This document shows, piece after piece, positions 28,101 to 42,600 of a stretch of 64,000 nucleotides of DNA. This DNA is from Apostichopus japonicus (Eukaryota; Echinodermata; Holothuroidea; Aspidochirotida; Stichopodidae). Position 1 is the stretch's first letter. Each line of letters opens with the position of its first letter. The translations under genes and the position numbers were made by a program. Where the stretch lies: the NCBI RefSeq assembly GCF_037975245.1, contig NC_092582.1:25088077-25152076 (forward strand), read 5' to 3'. The notes beneath the pieces were generated by a model. The model did no database searches, was not told the origin of the DNA, and saw nothing but the letters and a program-made list of their open reading frames with translations.

Positions 28101-29873
28101 TGTTTCAGTTCTTAATTGATTGTTAGTTGACTTACTGTGTGTTTCAGTTCTTAATTGATTGCTAGTTGACTTACCGTGTGCTTCAGTTCTTAATTGATTG
28201 TTAATGTACGTACCGTGTGTTTTAGATCTTGTTAATGTCTACTGGGAGAAAATGACCATTGACTTTCTGCTGTAACTGGCAAACAGCGATAATTAAAAAT
28301 TCAATGGCCTTTAAACCAGTAATTAGTCCATATTTTAAGGCCCTGCAGTATGAGCTGCATCATGTGCTATATGGCGGACCGTTTAGCCCTACTTTGGCAC
28401 CCTCTATATTTCTATTGTCCTGCTGCATTTGTCTGACCGATCGATCCCACCGTTCCATTTCTTCGGGGTTCATACTTGTTTGGTTGTAAGTGTGTGTGTT
28501 ACACTGTCTGCTATTGTATCATTCCCTGCACTGCCTGCAGGCTAAATGCCATAAATGTCTAAAATCACTTTTCTTGGATAGATTCGCTGCCGCTCCATTC
28601 ATCTTCTTCAACAAAGGCGGATTTTACCCGATTTCTGTTAATGGTGTGAGCGTCGACAAGGAGAACAACTATTTCTGGGTGATTCATGCTGGCATAGGAC
28701 CGATGGGCGGAGGGCCGATGGGCGGAGGGCCGATGGGCGGAGGGCCGATGGGCGGAGGGCCGATGGGCGGAGGGCCGATGGGCGGAGGGCCGATGGGCGG
28801 AGGGCCGATGGGCGGGGGAATGATGGGCGGGGTAATGATGGGTGGGGGAATGATGGGCGGAATGATGATGGACGGAGGGCCGATGGGTGGAGGGCCGATG
28901 GGTGGAGGGCCGATGGAGGGAGGGCCAATGGGTGGTGGGCCGATGGGTGGAGGGCCGATGGGTGGAGGGCCGATGGGCGGGGGAATGATGGGCGGGGTAA
29001 TGATGGGTGGGGGAATGATGGGCGGAATGATGATGGACGGAATGATGATGGACGGAGGTCCAATGGACGGAGGGCCGATGGACGGAGGGCCGATGGAGGG
29101 AGGACCAATGGTCCAATTTACTCCCCAGCCAACTAGTAAGAATTGTTTATTATTTATCATCAAATTTAAGTGAGTGTTAGTGTGACTGATGGAGGAATAT
29201 GTCATAAGATCATTATATCCTTTTATTTTTGTTTTCAGGCAGCAGTGATCCACACTAGCCAATGCTTGGGTAACAAATAGGGGCAGAGATATTCTAACAT
29301 TGCCACAGACTTTAATAGCATTCATGTACACATTGACTTTTTCAGATGAAAGGTTTGGCTATAAAGATTGTTGACTATTCTCCTAATTAACATTTAACTC
29401 TGATCTTAGTCCTATAGTCTCTAAATGAGTTTTCTTTGTTGGTAATTATCATTATTCTGGTACACTAATTAAACTCACACAACAATTAAGCTCATTAACA
29501 TAGAGTGCTCCAGTTTCATTTCAGGAAGTAGAATTTCATAAAGTGGAATTCAAAACCTTTGCAGGTTTTCCAACTTTGGATGACATGTTTTGTCACACTT
29601 GACACGTGAAAGTGTCTTGGGGAAGAACTGTTGAGAACTGAATGAATTCTTGCTACTCGCTCTTCAACCTTTACAGTTAATTAATCATGAATCCTTCTAA
29701 AAGGAATGTCTGAGAATCAGTTTTAAGAGTTTTCTTTTAAAGTATTACTAAGTCATAAATTGTAATTTTTGAAAATAAAAAATGGAAAAAAGTTGAACAT
29801 CTTGATATCTAAAATCCCTCTCATCCAAGACCTGGAGCCATGAAGCTACCTTACTGTCTCTTGGTATACATAT

Positions 29874-29954
<81 letters not shown>

Positions 29955-29957
29955 TTT

Positions 29958-29996
<39 letters not shown>

Positions 29997-30637
29997 TATA
30001 TGTATATATAAATATATGTATATAGATATATGTATATAGATATATATGTATATATCAGGCCTCGACAAATACGGTCGCCAACTCGCCAATGGCGACTAGA
30101 ATTTGCAACTGGCGAGCAAAAAATGCATTACGCTCGACATTTTGGCAAGTGGCTCATTCGCTCACTGCCTTTATACGATAGGCTTACTATTAACTTGTGA
30201 GCCAATCAACAAAGGCCTATTGCCTAATGTTACACATCACAGTAGAATTATCAAGTGCACTGTTACGTAGGTCCTAAGGAACAGCTCTGTTCACCAGCTC
30301 GAAACTAATTTGATACTAATCGACTAAATGATGCACGATAGGTGTAACCAAACTGGGAAACTACACACTTAAATAAATGCGTAACGACAACTCAAACAGG
30401 GGTAATGCATGAATATCATGTTTTAAACACTTTTGACGAAGCACAATTTAAATAGATCGTTTCTGCTGTAAACAACTAACAGTAACACTAAACCGTGTTT
30501 AGGCCATACTAACTAGGCTTATAACACACAACACTTTGCCAGAAAAAATGGTGAGTAAGTTTAACGTTTTGGCGAGTAGAATTTTAGACTCGGTCGCCAG
30601 TTGGCGAGTAGTTTTAAAAATTTTTGTCGAGGCCTGG

Positions 30638-30668
<31 letters not shown>

Positions 30669-33600
30669 TTATATATCTTTCTTGACTTTTCAGGCCTAGA
30701 CGAGCTCCGGCTAAGACCTGGAGCCTCCGTAGAGCTCATCTATGTGGATCTGACTCCGTACGAGAGGCTACTGTACCCCAGCGGAACCAAACGACGGGAA
30801 TTGGTGAAGGATATCACAGAGGGCGATAGCCTAGTCAATTTTACCTTGATCATTTATGACAGCACCACAGATATGGAGCAGGTCTACAACGTAACTATCA
30901 AGGATGGAGAGGACCTCCACGATGCTTTCCTAAGACTATGGAAGGACCCCGAAGTGGACTTCATGTAAGTTCATCAAGAGAGAGATTTAATTCTCCAATA
31001 ATGTGTATGCTGCCAAGTAATTTATGCAGATGGTACATTTAGCCAGAAATATCTAAGTAAGCCCTGACTGTGTTATGGTATACTTAGTATGCATGGTACG
31101 TCCACTTCATAGTCCAGATGGATGATGTGAAAATATTTTCTAACAAATAATTTTAAAAAAAGTATGAATTTAAAATCATGTGAAATAGACAAAAAAAAGC
31201 ACAAATTAAACATCATGTGACACTGGAAAGAATGTGTGTGGACCTGATCAGTATGAATTTTTTGTTTTTGTTGTTGCTAATATTGCTCTACCAGTTGTTA
31301 ACAATGTCAGTGTTCTCAACATACTAACTCCATGGAAACTGGAGAACGTTGCTGGAAAATGAACAACTTGTGAAATATTTGTTTGAATACAGCTTTGGCG
31401 CTACCACTTATGAGTTCTTGGGACGATACGGTCTGTTCATCACTGGAATAAGCGGTATCTACAATGATCCCAGAGAACATAAATTCTGGGTTATAAGGAG
31501 AGAAGGCCTACCACCCTCTATTCCTCTCGGTGAGTCTTCACTGCTTTATTATAGCATGGCATTTATGTTGTGTTGTGTTGATGTAATCAGGCATGAGCTT
31601 TTTCTGCGAATTTGCGGAATATCCATGATTTCTATTCTACCTCGTGGACAAAAACTATTATGCTAATACACTGTTACATACGCAAACTGGAGCCTATGCC
31701 GCATTTTTTGCAAAGTTCCGTGATTCTTTTTTTACCCCAGGTTCATCCCTGTGTAATAGCATACTTGATACAGAACAGTTTTACTGCAAGAAAGTAGACA
31801 GTCTGAGGCACATACACCACTGGCTCATTCTGTTACAGCCTGGCATTTTCTTCTATTTTTTTTATTCATTTGAAATGATTAGTCATCAATTCTTATCGTA
31901 ATTTACAATTTCTTCAGGGCTCACTGAGTTTGTGCCAGAAGATTGCAGCGAGGTACATGTAGTGTACGTCGACTTTGAGGCCTTGAGAGAGGATGGCGAG
32001 GAGGAGGATGAGGATGAGGAGGATGAGGAAAGAGGCCGTGAAAGAGGTGAAGAAGCAGACCTCAGTGAATATGATCTGCCAAGAGATATTGAGTACTGCG
32101 ACACTACAGCTAATGTTACCATCTATGTAGTCAACAACATCACACAGGAACATGATGGTTTCAATGTGACCATTATTGAGGGAGAGAACCTTCTGGTTGC
32201 ATTGCTGCGTGCTTACAAGGATCCAGAAATAAATTTTACGTAAGTATACCTAACCGGTCACTTATTTACAGATATAGTGTGTTGATGTAAACACTAGCGG
32301 TTATATTTAGTGGTCAGCTAGAATCGCTAGCCCTTGAGAACAGGATGGAATGGGCTTGCATACTGGGGTCCAACACATGTCTGATATTATCTGTTGAAGA
32401 GAGGGGGGAGGGTTTGGCATGAGGTCCAACACATGTCTGCTATTATCTGTTGGAGGGGGGGGGGAGGGGTGGCACGAGGTCCAACACATGTCTGATATAA
32501 TCTGTTGGAGGGTGGGAGGGGTGGCACGAGGTCCAACACATGTCTGATATTATCTGTTGGAGAGAGGGGGGAGGGTTTGGCACGAGGTCCAACACATGTC
32601 TGCTATTATCTGTTGGAGGGGGGGGAGGGGTGGCACGAGGTCCAACACATGTCTGATATAATCTGTTGGAGGGTGGGAGGGGTGGCACGAGGTCCAACAC
32701 ATGTCTGCTATTATCTGTTGGAGGAGAGAGAGGGGTGGCACGAGGTCCAACACATGTCTGATATTATCTGTTGGAGAGGGGCAGGGTGGCACGAGGTCCG
32801 ACACATGTCTGATATTATCTGTTGGAGGGGGGCAGGATGGCACGAGGTCCAACACATGTCTGATATTATCTGTTGGAGGGGGGAGGGGGGGGAGAGGGGT
32901 GGCACGAGTCGGACCTAACTACAGTGATGTAAAAATTGCCGCCAGCGCCACGCCCACATGAAAATTTGTGATGGTTAAAATTTTGAGGATTATAGTTCTG
33001 CCCCCCCCCCACTCAACCCCTCTCCCACTCCTCCCTACCCCTTCCCCACCTGTGATATCAGGGATTCATCAGAAGGTGCTGCAGTGTTTGTTTGCTCTGT
33101 GTTTGTAGGTTTTCTGCTAATGTGGAGCAGTTCATCTTCAAGTACGGTGTCTTCCTATCCTCCATTAATGGTCTAGCAAATGATCCCAGCACTCTGAAAT
33201 ATTGGTTGGTGAAGCGAGTCTTTGAAGAAGAACCTCGCCATGTCTCTGATCCTCAAGGTGAGTAGCAATTCTCCTAACCCTAATAATCTCCTGAGGGTGA
33301 GGGAGGGAGGAATGGAGGGAGGGAGGGAGGGAGGGAGGGAGGGAGGGAGGGAGGGAGGGAGGGAGGGAGGGAGGGAGGGAGGGAGGGAGGGAGGGAGGGA
33401 GGGAGGGAGGGAGGGAGGGAGGGAGGGAGGGAGGGAGGGAGGGAGGGAGGGAGGGAGGGAGGGAGGGAGGGAGGGAGGGAGGGAGGGAGGGAGGGAGGGA
33501 GGGAGGGAGGGAGGGAGGGAGGGAGGGAGGGAGGGAGGGAGGGAGGGAGGGAGGGAGGGAGGGAGGGAGGGAGGGAGGGAGGGAGGGAGGGAGGAATGGA

Positions 33601-36600
33601 GGGAGGGAGGGAGGGGGGAGGGGGGAGGGGGAGGGAGGAATGGAGGGAGGGAGGAATGGAGGGAGGGAGGAATGGAGGGATTGAAATGGATTTTGTCTGA
33701 ATACACCTTATAAGTGAGATTAGTTACCAAGAAACGGGACATGAACCAGGAATGACTTCAAAACATATCCTAGTAATTATCACATCATCCTTTTATACCT
33801 AGGATCAAAGAAAGATAGCTGGATATATTTTTGAAATGTAATTTTTCTTCTCATCCTGTTAATACTCAAGCATACTTTAAAATACATGGTATGTATTTAC
33901 TCTATTGCAAATTGTAACAGTTAAACTCTTGAACTTGCAGCAGAGTCAGTTACCAGCTTACAAAAGTTAGCTCACTCATTCGTTGTGATCCATTTTTTTA
34001 CTCGTTAATACCTTTTGTTCACTCATTCCGTTGTCCCTTCGTTTTGTTGCTTTGTTACGTAAAAGTAACAGCTTTTACGGAAAAAAATACCCCAAAAAAT
34101 TAGTTTTAGAAAGAGAAAGTATATATATGTTAAAAACTGTGGTGAGCTTGATAAGAGTATAATCACACAAAGATAAAAAAGAATACAAACTGAACAAAAG
34201 TTAGAATGAGGAATACAGTTACCAACCCCTCACAACTTAACCGTTGTCCATCGTCGGGCATTTGATGACCGTACACTTATATTTATTGCAACAATAGAGA
34301 AGGTAAGAAATTGGTGGAATAAAGTATTGATTCAATCAATTATTGCAATAACTTTCAACTGATTAGACCATGTTATTATACTTGAATAGAACAATGTACT
34401 ATTGTTAACTTTCCTGGAGGAACAACAAAAGGATCTACCTGTGTAACAATAGTAGATCTTGATCAAGGTATTTGGAGAGAAGAAGAAGCAAATGGCATTT
34501 AATGGAATACATTTGTCTTCTCTTGCAAGTGTCAAACTATCTAAAATTGAAATATCACTTTCAATTTGGCTTTCAGAAAATTCTATGATGAAATCTCGTT
34601 TCAAATAGCTGCGTAAAAGTATAGCACAAAATATGACAATTTAACACACAATCGATCCAAAAAATCTGTTTCACCCCTTTGTAGAATTTAATTTTGACGT
34701 GTGAAACATTCTTGTTAGACCAGTGCTTATTTGAAACTTACCCAAGACAGCTCTCATGAAAAAAAAAAATGAGTAAATTAGACCCATCACATTGGTGGAC
34801 ATCTCTTGAAAAATTATTGATATTATTGTGATATTTGCTTAAACAAGGTATCGCCCCCCCCCCCCCCAACTCTACCTTTCTCGTTTTTTGGACAGGAGGT
34901 TCAGGCTTTCGAGACATGTCAGTAGTTTAATCGTATATATTAAAAACCAGGTTTCGTCGGTAAAGCCAACAGTATGCAGTGGATGATACCCAATTTACCA
35001 CAATATTTTATTTAGTCTTCCCTACAGTTATGTATTCATAACGATCGACTTATTTCATAAACATTAGCATCTGTTTGATAACTACTTATTTCGCATTCAT
35101 TTCTCGACAAGGTCTGGTGGAGACAATCCCGAGCGACGGGTCGGAGATTGTGCTAGTCTACGCCGACCTATCTCCATATCGAGAAGCGGTCGAGGAATCG
35201 AAGGCGGAGCTACCACCAGCTGTGATTGAGGATCAAGCTATACAGTTCACACTTTATATTGTCAACGACAGGAATGGAGAATATAGTGGATTTAACATCA
35301 CCACCACAGAAGGAGAGAACCTGCTGCATGGGTTAAAGCGTGCCTGGAAAGATCCCGAGACAGATTTTACGTAAGTTTATCCTTCCCCCCACCTCCCCCT
35401 TCATTTTTTGTTTTTTTTCGGGGGGGGAGTAATCACCTTTGTTGTGTATATGTAGATCTCCTTTTTTTTCTTAAACTTAAAACCTAAATTATTGGGATAT
35501 GAACTATTGTAATTAGATTTATAATTTATTGGGATTATGAAAAGGAACATTTGACTTTCTTTTCATTAACAGGTTTTCTGCTGCTCCATATAATTTCTTT
35601 GACAAGAATGGTGTTTTCTTGTCGTCGGTGAACGGTGTCATCAACAGTGGAAGTGACAATTTCCATTGGCTGGTGAAGCTGGATGGCGATTTGGAAAAAA
35701 AAGATGACCTAGTTGACTATCAACCATTGGGTAATATTTAAAATGATTCAGTTTTAGTTCTCCTTACATGATGACTTGGTCGACTATCAACTATTGGGTA
35801 ATATTTGAAATGGTTCAGTTTTAGTTCTCCTTACATGATGACCTGGTTGACTAGCAACTATTGGGTAATATTCAAAACTGGACCTAGTTTACATTCACCC
35901 TCTTCATAGCAAGCACTGGGCCTAGGTTACAGTTACCCTCTTCATAGCAGGCACTGGGCCTAGTTTACATTCACCCTCTCCATAGCAGGCACTGGGCCTA
36001 GTTCACATTTATCCCCCTCATAGCAGGCACTGGGCCTAGTTTGCATTCACCCTCTTCATTGCAGGCCCTGGACCTTGTTTACATTTACCCTCTCCATAGC
36101 AGGCCCTGGACCTAGTTTACATTTACCCTCTCCATAGCAGGCACTGGGCCTAGTTTACATTCACCCTCTCCATAGCAGGCCCTGGACCTAGTTTACATTT
36201 ATCCTCTCCATAGCAGGCACTGGGCCTAGTTTACATTTACCCTCTCCATAGCAGGCCCTGGACCTAGTTTACATTTACCCTCTCCATAGCAGGCACTGGG
36301 CCTAGTTTACATTTACCCTCTCCATAGCAGGCACTGGGCCTAGTTTACATTCATTTCATTTGCATTCAATGTAATCCCAGAGCCAGGTTGAAGATTTAGA
36401 ACCTTGTTTCAAATTTGAGGGCATTCTTTGAATGATGATAGAATGATAGTGACTAACAGTCAGTCACGATTAGATGTTCTTTCTTGCGCTTTGCAGCATT
36501 GAACGAAGTGAAACCAGCAGACCAGTCTGTCGTCAGACTAGTCTTCTTTGACCTCAGTGACATCATCAAGGCAAAGATAGAACGATATTACGCCCCCGGA

Positions 36601-39599
36601 CTGCCTAGGGATATAACAGACGAGGATGAAGTATTGACCCTAACCGTCTACGTACTCAACAACGTCACCGGCAGCTCTTGGGAGTATCAGGTGGAGACCA
36701 TCGAGGGAGAGAATCTGCTCCACGCTCTGGCTCGGGCCTGGAAGGATCCCGATACAGACTTTACGTGAGAGATGAAATGATATAATGACTAATTAAAACA
36801 ATAAATATGGAATACTGCAAGGGACTGCAAAGAGGGAATCAATGTCAATATATTCCAAGACCTAGTTGTATAATAGTCCCAATTTTACTCTGCAGTAACT
36901 GATAGTGATATGGTGAAAGGTTAAACAGAACACTCAGAGTATAGGCTCTTTATTTATGTCTTAAATTATGTCAGTCTTTCTGTCTGTCTGTCCTTCTGTC
37001 TTACTTTCATGTAATTATTACCTCTACAAGTGTTCTTTTGTTTTGATTGGTCTTTCCTTGTTGATCTGCAGTTTCTCGGCTATACCATTTGTAATGTTCA
37101 ACAAGCTTGGTTATTTCCCGATATCCGTTCAGGGTATTCCCAATGATCCTGAGCAGGTTTATTACTGGCTGGTTCACTACGCTCCGCTGTGTCCAATGGA
37201 AGAAGAGGAAGAGATGGGCCCCTTTGTACCGATTGGTAAGTTTAAACCTTGTGTGCAATACGTTATTCTATTACAAGGGAATTATTTGTAAGTGATTCAC
37301 AGAGTTTATCATAAATACCATAAAGCTACATTGTTCCCATGCGCAGAGAGTAAAATGGTTTATGCCTTTGTAAACTTTTTTTTTATTTTCTAATAGTTAC
37401 TCTAGCACTATTTGCTGTATGAACACAGACATTTCTTGATAGAACAAAAGTGTTTACAATGAGCAAAACAAGGAATGTAGTCAAGGAATTAATGAACCTC
37501 ATATTAGTTTAAGCTATCAAAAAGTGAAACTAACATTTCATTAGCGATCTCTGAGTAACAACTACTAGTGTTCCCACTAGTCTCAACTAATTCTCACCTA
37601 TACTTTGCTCTGTCCACCCGACATAGAGCACTCTGCGCCAAGATAGACGCCAACCAACCAAGTGTATAAATAATATATATGTTTATAATATATATATGAT
37701 ATATATATAATATAATATATAATATAATATACATAATATTTATGTTTATATATATATGCGATGCCTAAAATCTCTTTCTCAATTATCAGTTCTGATTGGT
37801 TATTATGATATGATAGTGTCGATAAATGCAAAAATATCTAATTTCAATTTTCAATTTCAAGTTAAGATCTGATGTGTTGTGGTCTGTGTTTATTTTGTAT
37901 AGATCTCATTGAATACAAGACACACAGAGGATATGCAGCTAAACTCGTCTATGTCGACTTGAGTGATGGGAAATTAGGACAGGTCTCTGCGAGCGGTCAA
38001 GGAAGGAGAGAACTACCGAGAGATATCGTAGAATCAGATGTGACCGTTGAGTTTACGCTCGTCGTCATCGATAAAGTCAACAACAAGAAAAAGACTTACG
38101 ACGTTACCATCTTGGAAGGAGAAAGTCTCAACGAAGGCTTTGTGAGGTTATGGAAGGATAACGAAACGGACTTCCAGTAAGTGAAAGAACGTCAATAGAC
38201 GACAAATTATAACACGGGACAAAACACATTCACCAACACGTCATAACCCTTCGACTATGTGCTATCATTCAACAATAAGTAGGCATTTTATATACACAGG
38301 TGCTTGTGTTCTTGTTTGTGCGTTATTGTACCATCGGGGCAAAACCAGTCATTTACCCGTTCACGTATCTTATTGTTGTGACTGCCGTTATCGTTGAGGG
38401 ATCGTTTGCCAGCTTTGCTAACTTTTCTCCTGGGACGATTCTTTTGACTAACACATTGTTCTTTTGACTTCAGATATGGAGCTGCAGCCCATAGTGCAAT
38501 GGGCAGGTTTGGTATCTTCCCTACCAGTATAAATGGTGTCTACAGTGACCCCAGAAATGGAAGAGTCTGGATTGTACCACAAAAGGCAGATGAGGATGAG
38601 GAGGATAGTGATGATGAAGATAGTGATGATAGTGATGATGAGGATAGTGATGATAGTGATGATGAGGATAGTGATGATGAGGATGATGACAGGGATAGGA
38701 TTGCAATCTTAGGTAAAGTGTTGAAAAGAGTCTTTGTTAATTTAGTAATATTCTTTGGCAAGCATTACACCAACATCCTATCACATAACATGTATACATA
38801 TGTTAATACCTCCACAGTGATTAATTGATAGGTAGCTGTTACCTCTACAGTGAATGATTCATAGGTAGTTAGTAATACCTTCACTTTGAATATTCAGTAG
38901 GTAAGACCTCCACAGTGATTAATTGATAGATAGCTGCTACCTCTACAGTGAATGATTCATAGGTAGTAAGTAGTACCTTCACTTTGAATATTCAGTAGGT
39001 AAGACCTCCACAGTGATTAATTGATAGATAGCTGCTACCTCTACAGTGAACGATTCATAGGTAGTTAGTAATACCTTCACTTTGAATATTCAGTAGGTAA
39101 GAACTCTACAGTGAATAATGGATAAGTCAATGAGACCTTCATGGTATATGATGGACAGGTAAGACCTTAAGTGACAGTGAACAATATATAGCCTGTACAG
39201 AAGACCTTCAACATTACAGACAGTAAGACCGTAACAATAATTTATAGACTGTAGGAAGACCTAAATAAGTGATCTGGTGTAGCATAGTTCTATACAAGAT
39301 AGCAGCAAATGTTACATGGATGCCAGTGAAGAGATATACAGTAAAGCACTTTTCTGTTACACATGGCAGATTTATTACAGTAAACAGAATTCACAAATCA
39401 CATATAGTTGTACAAAATTGTTGATTAGTTAGTCCCACTATCCTATGATACTGTTTAGGTACAGTATTAATACTAATCTTAGTATTACTATAAGCTTACT
39501 TTTATTCCTACTGTACCCTTCAGTCAGTACTAATTTAGGGAAGTCACATGATCTTTATGATACCTTTGGGTGAATACTTACTTTAGAGAAACCCATTTT

Positions 39600-39634
<35 letters not shown>

Positions 39635-42600
39635 GATTTCTTTCTGACACTACAGGTGAAAGTAGCTGATGTTATCCTCAACCATTGTTGTAAAATGCAG
39701 CATCAGTCCCTTGTATACAAAATAAGAAAGCTAAGCCCGGTTACATCTGCAGTAAAGTAGTGTTACCATTTAAGTGTTAAGGGTCTTATTGTCAGAATTA
39801 AACAGCTCACTGGACAGTTTGACTGTCTGTTGTGATGTTAACATTTAAAAATAATGAAGGGTGCTGTAAACTTTGAGCATGTTTGATGGAAAGAGAAAAT
39901 TATGCTGCAACTGAGCAATCTGTCATAATTAATTAATTTCTGTCTCCAGCTCTTAACGAAGTTGTACCAAAAGATGAGGACGTAGTGTACATTGTATATG
40001 ATGACTTCGGTGGAGACGAGGGAGACAGACGTGAAGAGGATGAGGAGGAAGAGGAGGAGGAGAGAGATAGGACAGAGCATGACGCTCCCAGAGAGATACT
40101 CGGCTGTGACGACACAGCCGACATCACAGTCTACATCGTCAATAATGTAACGGGAGAGCATGACGGATTTAATCTCACCATCATCGAAGGAGAAAATCTC
40201 CTGAATACGTTTGCAAGAGCTTGGAAAGACCCAGAGATAAACTTCAAGTAAGCAAGACAGATAGCCTAGTATGGGATAAAAACATGTCATGGATTTAGAG
40301 GAATTTCTGGTGCCAAACAATGTGAAACTGATATTGAGAGAGAGAGAATATCCCAGACTGATATTTGATAATCTAATCAGAGATATCTTGCCCCAAACTT
40401 GAAATATGGTTTCGGTCTGGATGCAAGATGTGGGAGTACCCCAGTGGAGTCACCAGACATTTAAATCTTGGGGGGGCACATCACTTAATTAGGGGGGGCA
40501 CAATGTTTGTTTGTGAATTCCGTCCTGGGGGAAGGGGTCTAAGGTCTTTGAGAATTTTTTTATTACTTTAGGGGTCATTAGATGCAATCTGGTACTATAT
40601 CTTGCAACTTGAAGTAACTTTATGTTCAAGAATTTCCCGGCTTAGTCTGTTCGATATTTATGGATTTAATTGAGGCAGATAAAGTTTTTGTTTGAGTATT
40701 TTTTTAGCACTAAAAGTTGCATCTGGGATGGGGGGCACAATTTTTTGTGGAGAGCAATGCCCCCTAGGCCACCCCTAGTGACGCCACTGGGAGTACCCTC
40801 TGTGTATTGCTTGAGCCATAACTTGGACATAATCTGGAATCTAATGCTATATACAGCCTTCAAAAGGTTCTTGTGCAAAATACAAGTTTTCATAACAACT
40901 TTGATGATTCAATGTTCTTTTGATATTAGAAAAGTATAATTTAGCCAAAGTTAGGTCCTATGATTGGTTTTATGGAATATATGCTGTAGTGGGCTAATCT
41001 GTTAGTGATGCTTCTCTCTGAAGTAAAGGACAAATACTATACAGTAAACTTATAAATATTATCCTAATGAAACAAATTGTTGTTATTATATATTTAACAA
41101 TTACTACAAAAAAAAAAAAGATTTTTATCTTTTCTTTCCTTCTTCAAAGACTTTGTTTAAAGAGTACTACAGAAAATTACTCTTGCTTATATAGCAACAA
41201 CAAAACTTGTCAAAAATTCAAGAACTTACAATGCAAAACCAATTATAAACCTCACATTATGTAGTATAAATAATCCTGATTAAAGAAATAGTAATTGAAT
41301 ATTTCCAAGGTTATTTTACCACTTTAGAGCAACACGTGGAAGCTGCTAACAGGATGAAATCTTTGATTATTTTTGTAGCTTTGCTGCAAAGCTGTTCACA
41401 TTGGTGAACAGATTTGGTGTTTTCCCGACATCGGTGAATGGCTTGGCGAACAATCCAGAAGATTACACTTTCTGGATCGTAGAGCTAGGAGGAGAAGAGA
41501 AAAGCTCCCTGCTAAGTGAGTATTGACAACCTCTGTCACTGATGAGTGCTCTGTGCTGTGTCCTCTTCCTTTGTAATAACACCCACCCCTTCCCCCATCC
41601 ACACCCCCTGGACATATCAATGCCTTTCTTTCTAAAATGCACACTAAACGTCCTTCAAAATAGCCCTCTTACTGACCAACGTGTATGACTCATCACCTTG
41701 ACCGAAAATCCTGTGGCTCTGTGCGGGCAAGTTGGTTGGACTATTCCATTCATCATGGGGGTCTTAATCGGTGTTTCTACATAATTAGGATTGCATTAGA
41801 TAAATAAATTGGTAATTACTTGCTTCAACATTTAATGATGCATATTCTATGGTCATTTTCTTGAAAATAATATTAAGTTTGATAAAATATAACGTTTTGA
41901 AAGCGAATCTCGGCTGTGACGTTGTAGGTGAACACTGTGCATTGCGTGGCTGTATACTATTGCAGAGTACAGGATACACATATTACGTAACAGCGTGCCC
42001 ACCGAAGGAAGCGAAACTTATATTTTTCTTAAAAGACATTCGATTGGACTGTACTTGGTCCGATTGAAGATAGTGACCAATGAAAATGAATTTAACATCA
42101 ATTTAAAGTTAAGAAAAAATCCTTTCCAAAACCGCTTGAACTAAATTTGTCAATGAATATTCAAGAGGGTGGTTACGCAAACAAAGTACGGCTATGAAAT
42201 GGTGATTTTCTTCAGTATTTACTGTGTGTTATCAATGAGGATTTTCAGTTCGATATTTATTGACCTTGCATGGTAAACCACCCAAGTCCGATGGAATTTT
42301 GAACTGTAATGTTAAGAAAATAACAGAACTTGAGAGACAACACATTTCTCTGTTTAGTGCCATTTGAACCATTGATTTTCGGTATAAACTTTTCACGTTA
42401 TGGCTGTAGGAAAATGGTCTATATGGTAAAGTCATAGGCCTAAAACTGCGGCGGTCGAACTCAGTTCGTGTGCCGCACAGGGAATGGCGCTAAGGAATTG
42501 ATTGGTGAATCATAGAAGCAGAAGAGTAAATAAGTACACTTTGGCAGTCACTGACAGATTTAAACTGGCATCCAAATCCGTTTAGAGCCAAAAACTGTTC

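Noticed and set aside
26111-28226. CRISPR-like array of regular repeats
   Set aside because: The 39-bp units are directly adjacent with no unique spacers, and the context is an animal intron.
28565-29331. Long - strand ORFs rich in His/Pro/Ser or Pro/Ile over exon 10
   Set aside because: They are other-frame readings of the 15-bp coding minisatellite; the + strand frame joins to conserved module sequence at both sides and the others do not.
30624-30693. Independent start codon for a second gene upstream of exon 11
   Set aside because: The only ATG in frame reads through the TA repeat and the end of the hAT-like element; a splice acceptor in the module's usual phase lies just before the conserved sequence.
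32307-32961. ORFs on both strands over the 51-57 bp repeat
   Set aside because: Repeat by-products with no link to flanking module exons.
33173-33742. ORFs of Gly-Arg-Glu and Leu-Pro-Pro-Ser repeats on both strands
   Set aside because: Produced by the GGGA tetranucleotide tract, which is open in several frames by composition alone.
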